64,000 nt of DNA from Microbacterium sp. nov. GSS16 (GTDB lineage Bacteria; Actinomycetota; Actinomycetes; Actinomycetales; Microbacteriaceae). The stretch's first letter is position 1, and every line of letters begins with the position of its first letter. Below are positions 8,756-17,791 of this stretch, in pieces. Below the pieces are notes generated by a model. The model saw only the letters and a program-made list of their open reading frames with translations. It was not told the origin of the DNA and ran no database searches. Location of the stretch: positions 1,798,001-1,862,000 of the forward strand of contig NZ_CP116338.1 in the NCBI RefSeq assembly GCF_028198145.1. The letters run 5' to 3'. The position numbers were made by a program, and so were the translations under genes.

Positions 8756-9609
8756 CTCTGCTCGTCGGCGCACTGCTCGGCGCCGGTCTGCTGCTGTGCG
8801 CGTCGCCCTGGCTGTGGCCGGCGCGGGATCGCCCCCCGCGCGAACCGCGCAGTTCGCGCCTGCGGCGGCTTCTCGACGAGGCTGGGCATTCGCGCACGCC
8901 GGTGCGCACGATCGCGGCCGTCATGATCGTGCTCGCCGCGGTGGCCGCCGCCTTCGCCTGGCTGCTCACGGGCATACCCGTGCTGGCTGCTCTCGCGGCG
9001 CTCGCCGGAGTCGCGGCACCGGTCATGTTCCTGCGCGGACGGCGCCTCCGGCTGCGCAAAGCGCGGCGACAGATGTGGCCGGACGTCTGCGACCTGCTGG
9101 TCGCGGCGATCCGGGTAGGGCTCTCGCTGCCCGATGCGGTCGCGAGTCTCGCCGAGTCAGCGCCCCCGGCCGTGCGCCCGGCGTTCGGCGTCTTCGCCCG
9201 CGACCTGCAGTCCACCGGGCGCTTCGAGTCGAGTCTCGACCGGCTGAAGGCGACGCTGGCCGATCCGATCGCCGACCGCATCGTCGAGACCCTGCGGATG
9301 GCCCGCCAGGTCGGCGGCACTGAGCTCACCGGCGTGCTGCGGGCGCTGTCGTCGTCGGTGCGCGCCGATGCGGCGCTGCGCGGCGAGGTCGAGGCGCGAC
9401 AGTCGTGGATCCGGGGCGCGGCCGTGCTCGGCGCCGTCGCGCCCTGGGTGGTCCTGGCACTGCTGGCGATGCGCCCTGAAGGCCGTGATGCGTACGGCAG
9501 CACCGAGGGCGTCGTGGTGATCCTCGTCGGGGCGGTCGTGTCAGTGGTGGCATTCCGGATCATGCTGCGCATCGGGCGGCTGCCCGAGCCGGAGCGGTGG
9601 TTCGGATGA
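8752..9609 (+). CDS. tadB: TadB-like pilus assembly membrane protein (T2SS F domain)
   Basis: 285 residues. N-terminal hydrophobic segments (residues 1-20 and about 58-100) precede a cytoplasmic T2SSF helical bundle (RKARRQMWPDVCDLLVAAIRVGLSLPDAVASLA; RQVGGTELTGVLRALS). Two C-terminal membrane helices follow (AVLGAVAPWVVLALLAM; VVVILVGAVVSVVAF). Start ATG 8752 overlaps the stop of the ATPase gene (ATGA). TadB and TadC form the inner-membrane platform of Tad pili. Naming is by position and architecture. Confidence 0.88.
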   Translation: MTLLVGALLGAGLLLCASPWLWPARDRPPREPRSSRLRRLLDEAGHSRTPVRTIAAVMIVLAAVAAAFAWLLTGIPVLAALAALAGVAAPVMFLRGRRLRLRKARRQMWPDVCDLLVAAIRVGLSLPDAVASLAESAPPAVRPAFGVFARDLQSTGRFESSLDRLKATLADPIADRIVETLRMARQVGGTELTGVLRALSSSVRADAALRGEVEARQSWIRGAAVLGAVAPWVVLALLAMRPEGRDAYGSTEGVVVILVGAVVSVVAFRIMLRIGRLPEPERWFG

Positions 9610-10544
9610 GCGCGGTGACGGATGCCGCGGTCGCGGTGCTGCTGGGCGGGGCGTTCGCGCTCGGGCTGCTCGGCGTGCTCTCCGCACTGCCTCGCTGGGG
9701 TGCGCCGCGTCTCGAGCAGCGGATCGCACCCTATGTGCGCGATGTGGTCGACGACCAGGCGCTGCCGGCGGGCATCCTGCCCACGGTCGGCGTCATGCCC
9801 GTGCACGGCCGGCGGCTCTGGGACAGCTGTCGCGGCATGTTCGAGCGAGTGATCGGGGGTGGCGACGCGCTGCGACTGCGCCTCGCGCAGGCCGGGCTGG
9901 CGCGGACTCCCGCGATGTTCCGGGGGCGTCAGCTGGCGTGGGGCGTAGCCGGGCTCGTGGCGGGTGCGGTCGTGGTGGTCGGCATCGCCGTGTCGGGTCG
10001 GATGACTGCGCCGGCGGCTCTGCTGCCGATCATCGCCGCAGCCGGCGCCGCGATCGCTTACGACATGCAGCTCACGGGTCGTGCCCGAGCCCGTCGGGCC
10101 CGCCTCGCAGACGAACTGCCCACCACGCTCGAGTTCCTCGCCCTGTGCCTCTCGGCGGGCGAGTTGCTGCTCGACGCGCTGCGGAGGGTGTCGTCGATCG
10201 GCACGGGGGAGCTGACCGGTGAGCTGCGGCAGACCGTGCTCGCCGTGCACACCGGCTCGCCGCTCGCCGACGCGCTCGGCGAGACCGCCACGAGGCTGCA
10301 GCTGTCCGGTCTGTCGCGCGCGACCGATCAGATCATCGCCGCACTCGAGCACGGCGCGCCGCTCGCGGCGGTGCTGCACTCCCAGGCCGCCGACGCGCGC
10401 GACGAGGCGAAGCGGGTGCTCATCGAGCAGGCGGGGCAGAAGGAGATCCTCATGCTGCTGCCGCTCGTATTCCTGATCCTGCCGCTGAGCGTGCTCTTCG
10501 CGGTGTACCCGGGCCTGTTCATCCTGCGACTGGGGCTCGGCTGA
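9606..10544 (+). CDS. tadC: TadC-like pilus assembly membrane protein (T2SS F domain)
   Basis: 312 residues, start ATG 9606 overlapping the tadB stop. An N-terminal helix (AVAVLLGGAFALGLLGVLSA), a pair of helices (about residues 112-150), a T2SSF bundle (RRARLADELPTTLEFLALCLSAGELLLDALRRV; ATDQIIAALEHGAPLAAVLHSQA), and a last helix (KEILMLLPLVFLILPLSVLFAVYPGLF) give TadC-type topology. It is presumed to pair with the upstream TadB-like protein. Confidence 0.88.
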   Translation: MSAVTDAAVAVLLGGAFALGLLGVLSALPRWGAPRLEQRIAPYVRDVVDDQALPAGILPTVGVMPVHGRRLWDSCRGMFERVIGGGDALRLRLAQAGLARTPAMFRGRQLAWGVAGLVAGAVVVVGIAVSGRMTAPAALLPIIAAAGAAIAYDMQLTGRARARRARLADELPTTLEFLALCLSAGELLLDALRRVSSIGTGELTGELRQTVLAVHTGSPLADALGETATRLQLSGLSRATDQIIAALEHGAPLAAVLHSQAADARDEAKRVLIEQAGQKEILMLLPLVFLILPLSVLFAVYPGLFILRLGLG

Positions 10545-10571
10545 GACGAGATCGACGATCCGGAGGGAAGA

Positions 10572-10757
10572 ATGAAGAAGCTGCAGAGATGGTTCGCGGC
10601 CGGCCGTGAGCTGGCCGAGGACGACCGGGGCGATGTGCCCGGATGGGTGCTGGTGACGCTGATGACTGCGGCGCTGGTCGTGGTGATATGGGCGGTCGCC
10701 GGTCCCGCGCTGGTCGATCTGTTCGAGCAGGCGATCTCGCGCGTCTCGGGTATATGA
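10572..10757 (+). CDS. Small Flp-pilin-like membrane protein
   Basis: 61 residues: a charged N-terminus (MKKLQRWFAAGRELAEDDRGDV), one 20-residue hydrophobic helix (GWVLVTLMTAALVVVIWAVA), and a short amphipathic tail. GGAGGGAAG at 10561-10569 is a ribosome-binding site. Size, single helix and position right after tadC suggest the structural pilin or a pilin-like subunit. The usual Flp processing motif (Gly followed by a Glu five residues on, before the helix) is not clear; EDDRGDVPGW is the nearest segment. No prepilin peptidase gene is in the window. Confidence 0.7.
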   Translation: MKKLQRWFAAGRELAEDDRGDVPGWVLVTLMTAALVVVIWAVAGPALVDLFEQAISRVSGI

Positions 10758-10769
10758 CCGGGGCGGTCG

Positions 10770-11171
10770 ATGCGTGCGCGGTCACTGCTCGCCGATGAAC
10801 GCGGGTCGAGTCCCGTCGAGTTCGTGCTCGTCGGCGCGCTGCTGACCGCGCTCACTCTCGCCGTGCTGCAGATCGCCTTCGCCGTGTATGTCCGCAACGT
10901 CGTGCACGACGCCGCTGTCGAGGGCGCGTACCACGCCGCCCTGGCCGACACGACACTCGACGAGGGTGCCGCGCGCACCGAGGCTGTGATCACCCGGGCC
11001 GTCGGAGCCGAGTACGCAGGGGACGTGGCGATCGGCGAGGACATGGCCCTGGGGCATCCGAGCGTGGTCGTGCGCGTCCGCACCGCCTTGCCCGTGCTGG
11101 GCCTGCTCGGCGTTCCGTTCGGATTGGAGGTGGATGCTCGTGCGCCCGTCGAATCGTTCGGCGACGAGTGA
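10770..11171 (+). CDS. TadE-like pseudopilin
   Basis: 133 residues. LLADERGSSPVEFVLVGALLTALTLAVLQIAFAVYVRNVVHDAAVEGAYHA shows the TadE pattern: Asp/Glu-Arg-Gly, then Glu-Phe at the start of a hydrophobic helix, then a conserved small-residue/Ala segment. These minor pseudopilins assist Flp pilus assembly. The gene overlaps the next by 38 bases in another frame. Confidence 0.83.
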   Translation: MRARSLLADERGSSPVEFVLVGALLTALTLAVLQIAFAVYVRNVVHDAAVEGAYHAALADTTLDEGAARTEAVITRAVGAEYAGDVAIGEDMALGHPSVVVRVRTALPVLGLLGVPFGLEVDARAPVESFGDE

Positions 11172-11613
11172 GTCGCTCATCGGCGACGAGTCCGGCTCCG
11201 CAGCCCTGGAGTTCATCGTCGCCGGAGTGCTGCTGCTCGTCCCGCTCGTGTACCTGGTGCTCGTGCTGGGCGCGGTGCAGGAGCAGACGCTCGGCGCTGA
11301 GGCCGCCGCGCGCCACACCGCGCGGGTGATCGGTCAGGCGCCGGATGCCCGCACCGCCGCCGAACGGGGCGAGGCCGTGCTCGCCGGTGTGATCCGCGAG
11401 TACGGCATGGACGAAGGCGCGGTCGATGTGGGGATCGCATGCCGCCCGGCGGGCGCCGAGTGCCCCGGCGCGGGGGCGACGGTGATCGTCACCGTGCGGT
11501 CACGGGTCACGCTGCCGCTGATGCCGTCGATCTTCGGTCTGGATGCTCTGGCGGCGATCCCGATCGAGGCGCAAGCCGCGCAGAAGGTGTCGAGACTGTG
11601 GGGGAGCGGATGA
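11134..11613 (+). CDS. TadE-like pseudopilin
   Basis: 159 residues. DESGSAALEFIVAGVLLLVPLVYLVLVLGAVQEQTLGAEAAARHTARV is a second TadE-type helix with the acidic-Gly-Ser-x-x-x-Glu-Phe entry motif. Start ATG 11134 lies inside the previous gene, which is unusual; starts farther in (for example the GTG codons near the helix) would remove the cytoplasmic tail. Two cysteines (near residues 106 and 113) could form a disulfide outside the membrane. It ends in an ATGA overlap with the next gene. Confidence 0.8.
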   Translation: MLVRPSNRSATSESLIGDESGSAALEFIVAGVLLLVPLVYLVLVLGAVQEQTLGAEAAARHTARVIGQAPDARTAAERGEAVLAGVIREYGMDEGAVDVGIACRPAGAECPGAGATVIVTVRSRVTLPLMPSIFGLDALAAIPIEAQAAQKVSRLWGSG

Positions 11614-12044
11614 GGGTGCGAGCCCGCTTCCGCGCCGCGCTCGCCGATGACGACGGCAGCGTGCTGCCGCTCGTGCTCGGGTACGTGCTGCTCGCGATCG
11701 CGGTGATCTTCGTCTGCGTGTGCGCGACCGATCTCTACATCGCGCAGAAGCGCCTCGACTCGCTCGCCGATGCCGCGGCGCTCGCCGGGTCGGACGGGTT
11801 CACCCTGCAGGCCGAGGGCGACGCGGTGCGGGCCGAGCTCACCGATGAGGGCGTCCGTGAGCAGGCATCCGCTGTCGTCGACGCCATGGACTCCGACGCG
11901 GAGCTCGTCTCGGCGGGAACGCCGGACGGGGTGTCGGCGCGGGTCACGGTGGCCGCGGCCTGGCATCCGCCGCTCTTCTCGCACTTCGTGCCCGATGGCG
12001 TGCCCCTCGAGGCCACGGCGACCAGCCGCACTGCCTTGCGCTGA
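11610..12044 (+). CDS. TadG/TadE-like pilus-assembly protein (Rv3654c-type)
   Basis: 144 residues from ATG 11610, which overlaps the stop of the upstream gene (ATGA). DDDGSVLPLVLGYVLLAIAVIFVCVCATDLYIAQKRLDSLADAAALAGSDG has the helix followed by the R-L-x-x-x-A-D-A-A-A-L-A-x-A pattern typical of TadG N-termini and of the actinobacterial helicase/secretion-neighbourhood family. The rest is a small extracytoplasmic domain. It is the last pilus gene and converges on an MFS gene 8 bases away. Confidence 0.78.
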   Translation: MRVRARFRAALADDDGSVLPLVLGYVLLAIAVIFVCVCATDLYIAQKRLDSLADAAALAGSDGFTLQAEGDAVRAELTDEGVREQASAVVDAMDSDAELVSAGTPDGVSARVTVAAAWHPPLFSHFVPDGVPLEATATSRTALR

Positions 12045-12052
12045 GCCGGCCT

Positions 12053-13318
12053 TCAGCGCTCGCGTCGCGGCAGGAACTTCGGCGTCCACACGGCGAAGCC
12101 CGCCGCTCCCAGCAGCGCCACGCCGCCCATCACGCCTGTCGCGAGCGGGAGTGAGGCGAGCGCCACGATTGACGCGATCACCACCGGGGCGGCCGCGCCG
12201 CCGGCATCCGTCAGCGTCCGCCACGCACCCAGGAAGGTCGCCGGATCCGTCTCGGGGGCGAGATCGGCCCCGTAGGTGAGCAGGATGCCGCTGGAGAGAC
12301 CGTTTCCGAGGCCGAGCACGGCGGCCATCAGCACGAACCACATCGTCGCCTGATCGAAGTCGTGCGTGACGGAGAGGATGATGAGCCCCGTGCCCATGAG
12401 CAGCATGGCCGGCAGCGCCGCCCAGATCCGCCCGAACCGGTCCATCACCTGGCCGCTCGCGTAGAACAGGGTGAAGTCGATGGCGCCCGAGACGCCGACG
12501 ACGATCGCGATCGTGCTGGCATCGAGGCCGAGCGAGACACCCCACAGCGGCAGGATCACCTGCCGGGCGGAGCGCACCGCCGACAGCGCAGCGGCCGACA
12601 GGCCCAGGCGCATCAGCACGGCCCGGTGATACGAGATCGTCTCGAGCACCCCGTACCGGTCGCGGGTCGGGATCGATCCGGTCACGACCTCGCCCGAGTC
12701 CTCGGCGACCGCGGCGCCGGTGGGCTTGAGCAGCACCGGGCTGGTCTTCTCGGGGTCGGGTCCGACCAGCACGAGCGGCACGATCGCCGCACAGCACACG
12801 ATCAGCGCCCAGATCGTCGACTGCTCCGACCCGGTCAGCTGGATCAGGGAGGCCGCGACGAAGGGGCCGATGAAGACGCCGAAGCGGAAGCTGCCGCCCA
12901 GCAGCGACAGCGCCCTGGCGCGGAACCTCGGCGGCACGCGGGTCGTCATGAACGCGTGTCTTGCGAGCCCGAACGCCGCCGCGCAGAAGCCGAGCACGAA
13001 CACCGAGACGGCGAACAGCGTGAGGTCGTCGGCGAGCAGCATCCCCACCCCGGCGGCGATCGAGAGCGCGCCGGCGACGACCATCGTGAACCGCTCGCCG
13101 ACCTTCGCGACCAGCGCTCCCGCCGGCAGATTGCCGCACAGCTGTCCGATCACCAGAGCCGCGGCCACGAGCGCGGCCAGCGACACGTCGGCGCCGAGCC
13201 GGGTGGCGATGACGGGTATCAGGGGGATGACGGCACCCTCGCCCAGCGAGAAGAGCACGGTCGGCGCGTAGACCATCGGCCCGAACCGCCTGAGGACACC
13301 CGCCGCGCTGTCGACCAC
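12053..13318 (-). CDS. Major facilitator superfamily transporter
   Basis: 421 residues with about 12 hydrophobic segments. The loop between helices 2 and 3 (GALVAKVGERFTM) is a degenerate version of MFS motif A. The general drug/solute efflux look (GEGAVIPLIPVIATRLGA at the N-terminus) does not identify a substrate. Start GTG 13318 is chosen because TAGCGT stands 6 nt upstream (leaderless pattern). It is convergent with the pilus cluster and divergent from prfB. Confidence 0.85.
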   Translation of the reverse strand: MVDSAAGVLRRFGPMVYAPTVLFSLGEGAVIPLIPVIATRLGADVSLAALVAAALVIGQLCGNLPAGALVAKVGERFTMVVAGALSIAAGVGMLLADDLTLFAVSVFVLGFCAAAFGLARHAFMTTRVPPRFRARALSLLGGSFRFGVFIGPFVAASLIQLTGSEQSTIWALIVCCAAIVPLVLVGPDPEKTSPVLLKPTGAAVAEDSGEVVTGSIPTRDRYGVLETISYHRAVLMRLGLSAAALSAVRSARQVILPLWGVSLGLDASTIAIVVGVSGAIDFTLFYASGQVMDRFGRIWAALPAMLLMGTGLIILSVTHDFDQATMWFVLMAAVLGLGNGLSSGILLTYGADLAPETDPATFLGAWRTLTDAGGAAAPVVIASIVALASLPLATGVMGGVALLGAAGFAVWTPKFLPRRER

Positions 13319-13324
13319 ACCGCC

Positions 13325-13330
13325 ACGCTA
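13325..13330 (-). promoter_or_regulatory. -10 hexamer TAGCGT, leaderless start for MFS gene
   Basis: On the minus strand TAGCGT is followed by 6 nt and then the GTG start. Confidence 0.5.
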
Positions 13331-13395
13331 GTCCCGCCTGCCTCGCAGTCGGAGCAGGGACATACCGCGGTCAGGGAAGCGGGCCCCCGGCGCGA

Positions 13396-13401
13396 TAAGG
13401 T
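13396..13401 (+). promoter_or_regulatory. -10 hexamer TAAGGT, leaderless start for prfB
   Basis: TAAGGT lies 8 nt before ATG 13410, and no purine-rich ribosome-binding site separates them apart from the overlap with the hexamer itself. Confidence 0.6.
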
Positions 13402-13409
13402 GGACTGCC

Positions 13410-14519
13410 ATGTTCGAACTCGATCTCTCCGCCGACATACAGGCCCTGCGACACACCTTCGGCGACATCCGCGAGGTCGTCGACGTCACCGCCCTGCGCG
13501 AGGACATCGCGCGACTCAGCGAGGAGGCGGGCGCACCCGATCTCTGGGACGATCCGGAGAAGGCGCAGAAGGTGACCAGCGCGCTCAGCCACAAGCAGGC
13601 CGACCTCAAGCGCGTCACCGAGGTCGAGCGCCGGCTCGACGACCTCGACGTGCTCATCGAGCTGGCCAACGAGATGCAGGATGAGGACTCGGCCGCCGAG
13701 GCGCGCGCCGAGCTCGAATCGCTCACGCAGACCATCAACCAGCTCGAGGTGCAGACGCTGCTCGACGGCGAGTACGACGACCGCAATGCGATCATCACCA
13801 TCCGGTCGGGCGCCGGCGGTGACGATGCCACCGACTTCGCCGAGATGCTCATGCGCATGTACCTGCGCTGGGCCGAGCAGCACGGCTACCCGGTGAAGGT
13901 GATGGACACCTCGTACGCCGAGGGTGCGGGCATCAAGTCGGCCACGTTCGAGATCACCGCCCCCTACGCGTTCGGTACGCTGTCGGTCGAGGCAGGCACT
14001 CACCGCCTGGCCCGCATCAGCCCGTTCGGATCGGCCGACAAGCGTCAGACCTCGTTCGCCGCGGTCGAGGTCATCCCGCTGATGGAGGAGGCCACCGAGG
14101 TCGAGATCCCCGAGAACGACCTGCGCGTCGATGTGTTCCGCTCGTCGGGCCCCGGTGGGCAGTCGGTGAACACCACCGACTCGGCCGTGCGCCTGACCCA
14201 CCTTCCCACCGGCATCGTCATCTCGATGCAGAACGAGAAGTCGCAGATCCAGAACCGCGCCGCCGCCATGCGCCTGTTGCAGACGCGCCTGCTGCTGCTG
14301 CAGAAGGAGCAGGAGGCGGCGAAGAAGAAGGAGCTCGCGGGCAACATCACCGCCAGCTGGGGCGACCAGATGCGCTCCTACTTCCTCTACGGCCAGCAGC
14401 TCGTCAAGGACCTGCGCACCGGCCACGAGTCGGGCAACCCGGCCAGCGTCTTCGACGGCGACCTGGACGACTTCATCTCGGCGGGCATCCGCTGGCGAAA
14501 GCGCAAGGAAGAGGACTGA
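13410..14519 (+). CDS. prfB: Peptide chain release factor 2
   Basis: 369 residues, full length. The SPF stop-recognition tripeptide (RISPFGSADKRQTSFA, near residue 203) reads UGA/UAA. SSGPGGQSVNTTDSAVRL near residue 248 has the GGQ that triggers peptidyl-tRNA hydrolysis. Unlike E. coli prfB there is no CUU-UGA programmed frameshift: the frame is continuous from ATG 13410, as in many actinobacteria. The autoregulatory UGA site is therefore absent. A strong terminator follows. Confidence 0.98.
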   Translation: MFELDLSADIQALRHTFGDIREVVDVTALREDIARLSEEAGAPDLWDDPEKAQKVTSALSHKQADLKRVTEVERRLDDLDVLIELANEMQDEDSAAEARAELESLTQTINQLEVQTLLDGEYDDRNAIITIRSGAGGDDATDFAEMLMRMYLRWAEQHGYPVKVMDTSYAEGAGIKSATFEITAPYAFGTLSVEAGTHRLARISPFGSADKRQTSFAAVEVIPLMEEATEVEIPENDLRVDVFRSSGPGGQSVNTTDSAVRLTHLPTGIVISMQNEKSQIQNRAAAMRLLQTRLLLLQKEQEAAKKKELAGNITASWGDQMRSYFLYGQQLVKDLRTGHESGNPASVFDGDLDDFISAGIRWRKRKEED

Positions 14520-14532
14520 TCCTCACCGCACA

Positions 14533-14574
14533 CGAAGAACGGCCCCGAGCTCGAGCTCGGGGCCGTTCTTCGTC
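14533..14574. terminator. Perfect 42-bp palindromic terminator after prfB
   Basis: The 21-bp half-site runs from ACGAAGAACGG through CCCCGAGCTC and is followed by its exact complement. It should terminate prfB and the convergent DUF2510 gene in both directions. There is no long U-run. Confidence 0.85.
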
Positions 14575-14598
14575 CGTGCCGGTCTCAGCGGCGTCGGG

Positions 14599-15621
14599 TC
14601 ACTGCGTCGCGCAGGTGGAGGCCGCGTCGGTGAGCGTCGAGCCGAACTCCATCGCGTCGTCGGGGTCGGTCAGCGCGATGTCGCCGTCGGCGATCTGCTG
14701 CAGCGAGGCATCGCTCATGTCGGAGGCGACGAGCTCCTCGCCGAGGCACAGCAGCATGCCCTCCGGATACTCCATCTCCTGCTCCTGGAGCATGATCTGC
14801 TCCAGGCCCAGCGCGACCTCGTCGGCGGTGGGCCGCTCGCCTGTCGCGTCTGGCGCGGTCGACTCCTCGGTGTACGGCTCCTCCGACGAATACGGCTCAT
14901 CCGAGGGGTACGGGTCGTACGACGAATCCCAGGATTCGCTGGCGATCGACGCGAAGAGGGTGACGCTGAGCACGACCGTGGCGACGACGCCCATCACGAT
15001 CGACAGGATCAGGCCGACGATGCCCGGCCACTTCGCGGTGTTCTTGATGAACAGCGCGATGATCGACACGACGAACGCGCCGAAGAGCAGGAACGAGCCG
15101 ATCAAGAAGGTGACCAGGTTCGGGATGCACGCGATGATGCCGCCGACCACGGCGAGTCCGAGTCCGATGTATCCGAGCACCGGGGTCTTGCGGGGGCCGG
15201 CGTCCGGTGCCGGATGAGCGCTGCCATAGGGCGCCGGCGCGGCGTAGGGGTTCTGCGGATCGCCGCCGGCGGCTCCGGGGTACCCCTGCTGACCGTACGC
15301 CGCCTGACCGTAGGGGGCCTGCCCGTAGGGCGCCTCGCCGTATGCGCTCTGCGGGTAGCCCTCCGGGGTGACCGACGGGTACACCTCGGTCGGCTGGGCG
15401 GACTCGGCTGCGCCCGGTGCGACGGGAGGGGTGTACTCGCCGTGCGCGTCCGCGGATGCTCCGGCATCCGGCGTCGACGCGGATCCCGCAGCCGACTCCG
15501 TGCCCGGCTGCGCGTGCTCGGCGGAGGGGCTCTCGGGCGCGTAGTGCTCGGTCCACTGCTCACCGTCCCACCAGCGCTGGCGTCCCGATCCGTCGTCGTA
15601 CCATCCTGCGGGAACGCTCAT
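14599..15621 (-). CDS. DUF2510/DUF4190-type membrane protein
   Basis: 340 residues. The N-terminus (PAGWYDDGSGRQRWWDGEQWT, about 4-24) is the DUF2510 Trp-rich motif of actinobacterial membrane proteins. Residues about 25-130 are Ala/Pro/Glu-rich and include imperfect YGQAPYGQAAYGQ repeats. Two or three membrane helices follow (about 145-235; a DUF4190-like segment with FIKNTAKWPGIVGLILSIVMG), then an acidic stretch with repeated SSDEPYSSEEPY-like residues, and a 90-residue extracytoplasmic domain with cysteines near residues 304 and 338. AGGAGAAGG precedes ATG 15621. Function unknown; probably cell-envelope associated. Confidence 0.85.
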   Translation of the reverse strand: MSVPAGWYDDGSGRQRWWDGEQWTEHYAPESPSAEHAQPGTESAAGSASTPDAGASADAHGEYTPPVAPGAAESAQPTEVYPSVTPEGYPQSAYGEAPYGQAPYGQAAYGQQGYPGAAGGDPQNPYAAPAPYGSAHPAPDAGPRKTPVLGYIGLGLAVVGGIIACIPNLVTFLIGSFLLFGAFVVSIIALFIKNTAKWPGIVGLILSIVMGVVATVVLSVTLFASIASESWDSSYDPYPSDEPYSSEEPYTEESTAPDATGERPTADEVALGLEQIMLQEQEMEYPEGMLLCLGEELVASDMSDASLQQIADGDIALTDPDDAMEFGSTLTDAASTCATQ

Positions 15622-15768
15622 GGCCTTCTCCTCGTCTCCGTCTGCGCCGTCGGCTCGTGCCGCACGACCTGCCGTCGCGGCGCATGCGCGCCTCTACGTG
15701 TATATCAGTCATGGTCGACGGGTACGCCCCGGGTGAGTGTCGCTGGCGGCCCTGAGCCGGCTCACGCT

Positions 15769-15774
15769 TAGGCT
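15769..15774 (+). promoter_or_regulatory. -10 hexamer TAGGCT for ftsEX, leaderless
   Basis: TAGGCT is 3 nt before ATG 15778 and 9 nt before ATG 15784. The second spacing fits leaderless transcription and supports 15784 as the start. Confidence 0.5.
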
Positions 15775-15783
15775 CGTATGGCC

Positions 15784-16821
15784 ATGATCCGGTTCGAGAA
15801 CGTCACCAAGCGCTATCGCGGCACGAAACGCCCCGCACTGTCAGAAGTCGACTTCAACGTCGAGGCGGGGGAGTTCGTCTTCCTCGTCGGAGCCTCGGGT
15901 TCCGGCAAATCGACGTGCCTGCGTCTTATCCTCCGCGAGGATGTCCCCACCACCGGCCGCGTCGCCGTGCTCGGCCGCGATCTGCGCTCGCTGGCGAACC
16001 GCAAGGTGCCCTACTTCCGGCGCCACATCGGCTCGGTGTTCCAGGACTTCCGCCTGCTGCCGTCGAAGACCGTCGCGCAGAACGTGGCCTTCTCGCTGCA
16101 GGTCATCGGGTCGTCGCGCGGATTCATTCAACAGGCGGTGCCCGAGGCGCTCGCGCTGGTCGGCCTCGACGGCAAGGCGAAGCGGATGCCGCACGAGCTC
16201 TCGGGCGGTGAGCAGCAGCGCGTCGCGATCGCACGCGCCATCGTCAACCGGCCGAAGGTGCTGCTCGCCGACGAGCCCACCGGAAACCTCGACCCGGCGA
16301 CGTCGGTGGGCATCATGCAGCTGCTGACGCGCATCAACGCGGGCGGCACGACGGTCGTCATGGCCACGCACGAAGCGGCCTTCGTCGACCAGATGCAGCG
16401 CCGTGTCATCGAGCTCAAGGGCGGCGAGATGGTGCGCGACGAGGTCGGCGGCGGCTACGGAGACACCTCCAGCATCCCGCGCCTCCTGCCCGAGACCGTG
16501 CCGGGGGCGGCCGCCGCCGCGGCCCTCACCGCCGTGCAGGAGATCCAGCGCGAGACGATCACCGGCGTCGTGCCGACGCCGCCCGTCGAGCAGCCCGCCG
16601 TGCCGCAGGCGGCATCCCGGCCGACGTCGGATCCGCACGCCCATCCGCCGACCGACCCGCGCCCGCCCGCCGTGGCCACCCCGCCCGAGGAGCGTCCGGC
16701 GGCCGTCGGTCCGCGAACCAACCCGATCGTGATCCCGGAGGTGGAGGTCGCCGAGCTGGGCATGGCCGACAGACTCGGCCTCTCGCGTGACGACGACGAG
16801 GAAGTGGGCCCGACCTCATGA
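15784..16821 (+). CDS. ftsE: Cell division ATP-binding protein FtsE
   Basis: 345 residues. [11 protein letters not shown] is the standard FtsE N-terminus, so ATG 15784 is preferred over ATG 15778. Walker [10 protein letters not shown], signature [14 protein letters not shown], Walker [13 protein letters not shown], and the H-loop MATHE are all present within the first 215 residues. The remaining 125 residues are a Pro/Ala/Thr-rich acidic tail not found in E. coli FtsE but frequent in Microbacteriaceae. FtsE binds FtsX and, driven by ATP, controls peptidoglycan hydrolases at the division site. It overlaps ftsX by ATGA. Confidence 0.96.
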   Translation: MIRFENVTKRYRGTKRPALSEVDFNVEAGEFVFLVGASGSGKSTCLRLILREDVPTTGRVAVLGRDLRSLANRKVPYFRRHIGSVFQDFRLLPSKTVAQNVAFSLQVIGSSRGFIQQAVPEALALVGLDGKAKRMPHELSGGEQQRVAIARAIVNRPKVLLADEPTGNLDPATSVGIMQLLTRINAGGTTVVMATHEAAFVDQMQRRVIELKGGEMVRDEVGGGYGDTSSIPRLLPETVPGAAAAAALTAVQEIQRETITGVVPTPPVEQPAVPQAASRPTSDPHAHPPTDPRPPAVATPPEERPAAVGPRTNPIVIPEVEVAELGMADRLGLSRDDDEEVGPTS

Positions 16822-17732
16822 ACTTCGGACTCATCGTCGGCGAGGCGCTGATCGGCCTTCGCCGCAACATCTCGATGGTCATCTCGGTGGTGCTGGTCAC
16901 CTTCGTCTCGCTGACTTTCGTCGGCGCCGCGATCCTCATGCAGACGCAGATCCAGACTATGCGCGGCTACTGGGGCGAGAAGGCCGAGGTCACCATCTAC
17001 ATGTGCTCGCCGCTGTCGACGTCGCAGAACTGCACGTCAGACGAGGCGACCGAAGAGCAGATCACGACGGTCGAGGACGAGCTGGCCGGTCCCGCGCTCA
17101 AGCCCCTGATCAGCGACGTCGCCTTCGATGACAAGGAGACGACCTACCAGAACTGGATCGAGCGCTTCGGCGAGGAGCAGGCGAACGCCTTCGGCGTCGA
17201 GAACATGGGCGTCGCATTCCGCGTCACCATGAAGGATCCGCAGCAGTCGCGCGTGCTCACCGAGGCGTTCTCGGGAGTGGCGGGCGTCGACGAGGTGCAG
17301 GACCAGCGCCGCCTGCTCGATCCGCTGTTCTCCGCGCTCACCGTCGCGACCTACGTCGCGGTCGGCGTCGCAGCGCTCATGCTCATCGCCGCCGTGCTGC
17401 TGATCGCCACGACCATCCGACTGTCGGCCTACGCGCGTCGCAAGGAGATCGGCATCATGCGCCTGGTGGGGGCGTCGAACCGGTCGATCCAGACTCCGTT
17501 CGTGCTGGAAGGCGTCTTCGCCGCCTTCCTCGGATCGGTGTTCGCCAGCGCGGCCGTGCTGACCGGCGTGAAGTTCGGCGTCGAGGGGTATCTGGCCGAG
17601 CGCGTGCCGTTCATGCGGCCGCTCGTCGACATGCGGGATGCGGCGTTCGTGGTGCCCGTGCTGATCGGCATCGGCGTGCTGCTCGCGGCTCTGTCTGCCG
17701 GATTCGCGATCCGGCGCTGGCTGCGCACCTGA
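16818..17732 (+). CDS. ftsX: Cell division ABC permease FtsX
   Basis: 304 residues. An N-terminal cytoplasmic segment and TM1 (about 22-45) are followed by an extracytoplasmic domain (about 46-170). Three more helices follow (about 175-205, 225-255, 275-300), the FtsX four-helix topology. The large outer domain contains cysteines in [11 protein letters not shown], which in mycobacterial FtsX form a disulfide next to the hydrolase-binding cleft. The [19 protein letters not shown] loop is a family signature that contacts FtsE. The start overlaps the ftsE stop. Confidence 0.96.
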   Translation: MNFGLIVGEALIGLRRNISMVISVVLVTFVSLTFVGAAILMQTQIQTMRGYWGEKAEVTIYMCSPLSTSQNCTSDEATEEQITTVEDELAGPALKPLISDVAFDDKETTYQNWIERFGEEQANAFGVENMGVAFRVTMKDPQQSRVLTEAFSGVAGVDEVQDQRRLLDPLFSALTVATYVAVGVAALMLIAAVLLIATTIRLSAYARRKEIGIMRLVGASNRSIQTPFVLEGVFAAFLGSVFASAAVLTGVKFGVEGYLAERVPFMRPLVDMRDAAFVVPVLIGIGVLLAALSAGFAIRRWLRT

Positions 17733-17733
17733 T

Positions 17734-17754
17734 CCTTCGACAGGCTCAGGAACC
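17734..17754 (+). repeat. Dispersed 21-bp repeat, copy 1
   Basis: CCTTCGACAGGCTCAGGAACC lies immediately after the ftsX stop. A near-identical copy is at 18293-18313 and a degenerate one at 47365-47380. It is intergenic in all three places. Confidence 0.75.
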
Positions 17755-17791
17755 GATAGGGTGGAGGGCTGTCTGTCGTCAGGAGAAGAAC

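Noticed and set aside
8715..10379. Long open frame (554 codons) opposite tadB/tadC
   Set aside because: It is a GC-rich shadow of the pilus genes, with Arg/Ser/Thr-rich composition and no domain; the plus-strand genes have clear families and operon overlaps.
11334..13139. 601-codon minus frame spanning pilus and MFS genes
   Set aside because: It covers two well-supported genes in different frames and has only low-complexity Arg-rich sequence.
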